Shown in pieces: positions 60,270-64,000 of a stretch of 64,000 bases of DNA. Source of the DNA: Quillaja saponaria (lineage: Eukaryota; Streptophyta; Magnoliopsida; Fabales; Quillajaceae); assembly GCA_029379385.1 (NCBI GenBank), contig CM055611.1:806001-870000 (forward strand), in the 5' to 3' direction. Numbering within the stretch: position 1 is the stretch's first letter; the number at the start of each line of letters is the position of its first letter. The notes beneath the pieces are model-generated. The model was not told the DNA's origin and did no database searches. It saw only the letters and a list, made by a program, of their open reading frames with translations. Made by a program: the position numbers and the translations under genes.

Positions 60270-60276
60270 TATATAA
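60270..60276 (+). promoter_or_regulatory. TATA box of the secreted SPH-like gene
   Basis: TATATAA lies 53 bases before the ATG at 60329, leaving a short leader of roughly 25 nt if transcription starts about 30 bases downstream. The leader is A-rich (aataataaaaacaaaaat), typical of plant 5' UTRs. Confidence 0.55.
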
Positions 60277-60328
60277 GTAGGTGTTTTACCAATAATAAAA
60301 ACAAAAATATCAAATACAAGAACAAAAG

Positions 60329-60802
60329 ATGAATGTAAAACTCATTGCATGGCTTGTTTTAATAAGTTTATTTATTCCTTCGTCTGAGGCAGGCTTTTTT
60401 GGACGCATAAAAAATGGTATAAGAAAGGCATGGAACAACATTAGACATGCAGTGTCAAAAGGCATCGAAACATTCGATAACTTTTACCATACAAGTGGTG
60501 TTTACTTTAATAATAAGTTGGAGGGTAATGTCCCTCTCAGCATTGTTTGTAAACTTTCAGCAGCCGGAGAAAAAGTTAAATTCCGACGAAAAGAAGCAAC
60601 CGACGTCGAACACGGTGGCACCAAAAATTTTAAACTCCCTGATCTCCAAAAACCAATGAGTTGTAGATTTTGGCAAGGGAGAAAAAAATTGGGAGATTTT
60701 ATAGCTTATGATCCTAACGATGGATATTGTTATGTGACTTGTGCTTGGGATATCTATCCCACCTTTGCACAAAACAATCAAGGAATGCGTTTTGACTTTT
60801 AG
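60329..60802 (+). CDS. Secreted S-protein homologue (SPH, self-incompatibility S1-like) with cationic N-terminal helix
   Basis: Intronless, 157 residues. A signal peptide covers residues 1-21, with probable cleavage after SSEA. The C-terminal half (about 57-150) fits the plant SPH/S1 fold: VYFNNKLEGNVPLSIVCK, MSCRFWQG, GDFIAYD, then C...CAWDIYP. Its four cysteines (74, 112, 134, 138) are in the family's usual arrangement. SPH proteins are small secreted ligands; the founder is the stigma determinant of poppy self-incompatibility, and most others have no known role. Unusual here is the segment right after the signal peptide (22-49, GFFGRIKNGIRKAW..), which is basic (five or six net positive charges), has hydrophobic residues at 3-4 spacing and should form an amphipathic helix. 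SPH proteins normally begin their beta domain almost at once. A truncated relative lies 0.7 kb downstream. Confidence 0.72.
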   Translation: MNVKLIAWLVLISLFIPSSEAGFFGRIKNGIRKAWNNIRHAVSKGIETFDNFYHTSGVYFNNKLEGNVPLSIVCKLSAAGEKVKFRRKEATDVEHGGTKNFKLPDLQKPMSCRFWQGRKKLGDFIAYDPNDGYCYVTCAWDIYPTFAQNNQGMRFDF

Positions 60803-61509
60803 TTCCTCTTTGTCTTTCTAAAAACCAAAGATAATTACTCTAATAAATATAATTAATATTTTTGTTCTCTTCTTATGTCTTTTAATTTTTATGGTATAAT
60901 TAGGGAGATAGGTGAGCTTATATTTTATAATTTCTTACTCTTTCAATTTACAAGATATTTTTGTCAATTTATAAATAATTAAAAACTCACTGTTTATTCA
61001 TAATAAATTAAAAGATTTTAAAAATTAACTAGTTAAAAATTCATAATAACTTTTTCAAATAGTTACTTTCTAATTAATATATAATTACCAAAAAAATATT
61101 TTACAAAATGACTCTAAAAATAGATAATAAAAAAAAAAAGTCTCTGAACATGCTTGTGATAAGACTAATATATATATATATATATGAGAAAATAATTAAA
61201 AGAATTTCAATGAACTTATTTTTTATAAATGATTATCACTATTTAAATCAATAGATTCATTGAACTTTTTTCTTAATTTTAGTCTTATGTGACTTATATT
61301 TACGCAAAATATGATTAGAGTTGTAATATATGAATATTGTGGTTGATTTAAAGAGTAGTGTAGATTTTAGGTTGTCCAAGAAAAGTTGCAAAAGTTATTA
61401 TTATTCTTTAATTTCAAGAAAATGTAAATAAATCATCATATTTGACTGATGAAATCCTCTAAAAGCTCCAAGAAAGTTGATTTTTTTTTAAAAAAGAAGA
61501 AGAAGAAGA
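60803..61509. other. Spacer between SPH-like copies
   Basis: AT-rich with a (TA)n run at about 61169-61185. No coding part of the second copy's N-terminal half was found here, which supports truncation of that copy. Confidence 0.4.
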
Positions 61510-61743
61510 GTGCTTTTGATCCATGAAGCTGTGGACATGAAATTTTACAACGTCAAAATTTACAGAATCTACAAACAAGATCACAACAAAGTAATGAGTT
61601 GTAGGTTATGGGTTGGGACAATAAAGATTGGTGATTTTGTAGCTTATGATATTAGAAAGAGACATTGTAAGCGTGTTTGTAATTGGAATATCTTTCCCAC
61701 TTATGCAATCGACTTTAGGGGAATAGAAAAAATTTACTTCTAG
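61510..61743 (+). pseudogene. Truncated SPH-like paralogue (C-terminal half only)
   Basis: The frame aligns with the last ~60 residues of the 60.3-kb gene. VMSCRLWVGTIKIGDFVAYD matches PMSCRFWQGRKKLGDFIAYD, and C...CNWNIFPTYA matches C...CAWDIYPTFA. The next bases after the stop are also alike ('agttcct', then 'caaagataattactc.aataaatat'), so coding end and 3' UTR were duplicated together. The first conserved cysteine, the signal peptide and the basic helix are absent. The nearest ATG (61543) would give a 66-residue cytosolic fragment. Probably non-functional. Confidence 0.7.
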
Positions 61744-63434
61744 TTCCTAACTGAAAAAACAAAGATAATTACTCCAATAAATATGTTATATATATATATA
61801 TATATTTATTTAATTTATCTATAAGATATATGTATATATTGAGGCTTCCGGATGTAGAAAAAAATTGAAATTTGTCGAGTCCTTAATCAATATGTAACAA
61901 ATGCATGTGTTCGGACTCGTTAAGATCCTTATTTTTCATGTCAATCTCTTTGTAGTGTAAGCTTCTTATTATTTTTAGATGGCCTAAGTAGGAATTTTTC
62001 TCTCTCCATTTGGCATAGCTTTCTTCAACTTTAGATTTTAACAGTGTTAGGGTACAAATGACTATCACTACTAATGAATTATTATGTACTTGAGTTCAGT
62101 TTATCTTTCTAAACAATTTGAGATAAAACCTTATTTTATAATAGCGTTTAGCAAATGAGCCAAATGAATTCATAATTTGCAATGTGCATAAGCTTGCGAA
62201 TTTTAGTCAAACACGAATGGATTTCAAAGTCTATCAGAGCCAAACCGCCAACAGAATGTCAAGCATTTGGGATTGGAATTTATTTGGCTTCCCAACAATT
62301 AGGCGATTGGCCCGTAAAATTCATGTTTCGGTTAGCATTTGGGAAACTATCTTGGCTCGCTTCTCAAACAGCAAATGGGCTGTTTGAAAGAAAAAATAAA
62401 AAATAAAAATCTGATAATTACCCCCAAACCGTTGATAATTTACTTCTCATTTTTACCTATAAAAATAACTAATTTCTTGCATTTTTTTCTCCATAATTTC
62501 ACAAATTTTTATTTTTTTTGCCTGTTCTCATTCTCTTATCCATGATTAATTTGCAATCAAAAACTAAACTAAACTTATTCTTATTATAAAAACAAAAAAT
62601 TACAAATTTTTATACCATCTTAAAACGCCATTAAACTTATACTATTAAAAAAAAAAGTATATGTAAGTCATAAAGTATTGTTTAAAAAATAGTGACTTTG
62701 AATATCATCAAATAGAGATAATTATTAGTAATCATCAAGAATAGAGATATTATTGTTGTGGGATTCTAATTAAATAAATAAAAGACAACTGAATATGATA
62801 GGTTATTTGATTAGTGTTAGGTTCCTATAGGTGAAGGTTTATTGAATATCACCAATAATATAAAGATAATTACTGTAATAACCAATAATAGAGATATTAT
62901 ATATTCTTGTTATGCAACCTTCAATTATGCAAATAGTATCATCTTCATTTTTTAACTTTCAATCATGTAAACAATATGATATTCATATTGTCTTTTTTTT
63001 TATATGACAACTTGTGTTGTCTCTATTTTGTGAATAAAATAAAAATGCAAATTGTATTTGAAAATTCATATTGGATAGAAATTTTACACTTTTACCCTTC
63101 CACAAACTCAAAGTGATTAGAAATCATTTATATATTTTACCATGTTTTACTAATTTTATCATTCATTCTCTCTTCTTCAATCTCTCTCTCTCTTGTTCAA
63201 AACGACAACACGCAGTTTCAGACTCCTTTATCTAAAAATGATAGAATAATGGGCCTGGTAATGAGAAAGAAGAAGCCCATTCATCGTAAGTGTTTAGAAA
63301 GAGAGAGAGAGAAGCGGCGCAACACTCTCAAAAGTTTCCACTTCGTTTCGTTCGATCTCTCTGATTTCAAACAGCCACACTACACCGAGTCACTGACTAA
63401 TCTGTTTTTCTTCTCCGGTTCCGATTGAAACTCC
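61744..63434. other. Intergenic and LSM5 promoter region
   Basis: Mostly AT-rich. A balanced patch at about 62180-62400 has overlapping open frames but no recognisable product. Two ~55-bp units of the type 'gaatatca.caa.....agagataattattagtaa' repeat near 62699 and 62846. From 63170 the sequence turns CT-rich, and two site II-type elements precede LSM5. Confidence 0.4.
63250..63279. promoter_or_regulatory. Pair of site II (TGGGCY-type) elements upstream of LSM5
   Basis: TGGGCC at 63250-63255 and GCCCA (TGGGC on the complement) at 63275-63279. These TCP-bound elements are common in promoters of housekeeping and translation/RNA-processing genes, which suits LSM5. They lie about 155-185 bases before the ATG, upstream of a CT/GA-rich leader. 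Confidence 0.45.
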
Positions 63435-64000
63435 ATGGCTAACAATCCTTCGCAGCTTCTACCGTCAGGTTTGACTTACTTTCTTTCTCTCACTCTCAGT
63501 TTTACTGAGAAACTTCAACTGAAAATTGAGATTTCTTATGAGGGTGCTGGTTTGTGCTGGAAAATTTGCAGAGTTGATTGACCGGTGCATTGGGTCGAAG
63601 ATTTGGGTGATAATGAAAGGAGACAAGGAGCTCGTTGGTACTCTTAAGGGTTTTGATGTCTACGTTAATATGGTTCTTGAAGATGTCACTGAATAGTAAG
63701 ACTCTCACACTCACTTTCACATTTGTATGTACACTCGATTGATTCTTCATCTTGTACTTAACTTGTGTATGCATTTGGGTGTTTCTTGATAGTTCTGTTA
63801 TTGCCTATTTGTTTGAGAATACTCTAAAAAAAAAAGGAAAAGAAAAAAGTTAGTTCAATTTTGGTTTTCACTGAGATGCATTCGGTTTGGGCAACCTGAA
63901 AACTGTTTCATATTACCCAGATGGTTTTCCTACTGGTCATTTAACACAAGGTGCTTTTTTCCCTAAACCAATAGAATGCTTGCTGAGGAAGGTGTTTATC
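63435..64000 (+). CDS. LSM5: U6 snRNA-associated Sm-like protein LSM5 (5' part; runs off the window)
   Basis: LSM5 is a ring subunit shared by the nuclear LSM2-8 complex (binds U6 snRNA) and the cytoplasmic LSM1-7 complex (mRNA decapping). Exon 1 is 63435-63468 ([11 protein letters not shown]). Exon 2 is 63572-63695, giving [20 protein letters not shown], then [21 protein letters not shown], which is the Sm1 motif with its conserved G and N. Donor gtaag follows at 63696. The third exon, carrying Sm2 and the C-terminus, is not seen before 64000, so about 53 of the roughly 88 residues are present. The match to plant LSM5 is essentially exact from memory. Confidence 0.95.

Noticed and set aside
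60447..60781. Alternative-frame ORFs on both strands within the SPH-like gene
   Set aside because: Shadows of the clear 157-codon frame with signal peptide and conserved cysteines.
62182..62406. Overlapping 67-74-codon ORFs in a balanced-composition patch
   Set aside because: No recognisable domain, two frames equally open, no promoter; could be old transposon sequence.

Overview
This is a plant nuclear segment, almost certainly from a core eudicot. It is AT-rich with long introns and GT-AG splicing. It carries the plant SCAR/WAVE, DYW-class PPR, WRKY group I, CASP-like and LSM5 families and a eukaryotic tRNA-Gln. I do not assign a species. There is no operon logic: genes are independent and separated by AT-rich intergenic or transposon-derived DNA.

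Layout: 3.9-11.9 kb (+), a nine-exon SCAR/WAVE actin-nucleation regulator (1,559 aa reconstructed). 13.7-15.7 kb (+), a single-exon PLS-DYW PPR protein of the At3g08820 type, followed by a decayed second copy of its DYW tail. 18.5-19.7 kb (-), an F-box/FBA protein whose 5' leader region and 3' end are both locally duplicated. 20.4-33.4 kb, a gene-free domain of inverted and direct duplications: two foldbacks, two large alternating block types (X1-Y1-X2-Y2-Y3), about nine copies of a roughly 100-bp palindrome, five copies of a TATA-like core, and an RNase H-bearing retroposon fragment. 33.4-36.8 kb, a 3.39-kb LTR-like insertion with TG..CA ends and a 5-bp AAATT target-site duplication. 37.3-38.0 kb (+), a small Sel1-repeat protein with a tandemly duplicated last exon. 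38.4-45.7 kb, no gene seen. 45.7-49.2 kb (+), an FBL3-like F-box/LRR gene with every splice site present but six single-base frame changes. 50.3-51.4 kb, a foldback MITE, a short tandem repeat and a tRNA-derived SINE-like relic. 51.76-51.83 kb (-), tRNA-Gln(TTG). 52.7-55.1 kb (+), a WRKY33-like factor with an upstream W-box cluster and a uORF. 55.9-57.7 kb (-), a CASP-like 4 membrane protein. 60.3-60.8 kb (+), a secreted S-protein-homologue-like protein with an unusual cationic amphipathic N-terminal segment, plus a truncated paralogue at 61.5 kb. 63.4 kb to the end (+), the first two exons of LSM5.

Two themes stand out. First, nine single-base indels (eight insertions, one deletion) fall only in three neighbouring genes between 47.5 and 57.6 kb, while larger genes elsewhere are clean. 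This must be resolved (local sequence error or real decay) before calling pseudogenes. Second, the 24-33 kb domain is a higher-order array of palindromes and TATA-like cores with no visible coding product. All coordinates and reading frames were worked out by eye from the sequence. Family names rest on recalled family motifs, not on searches.
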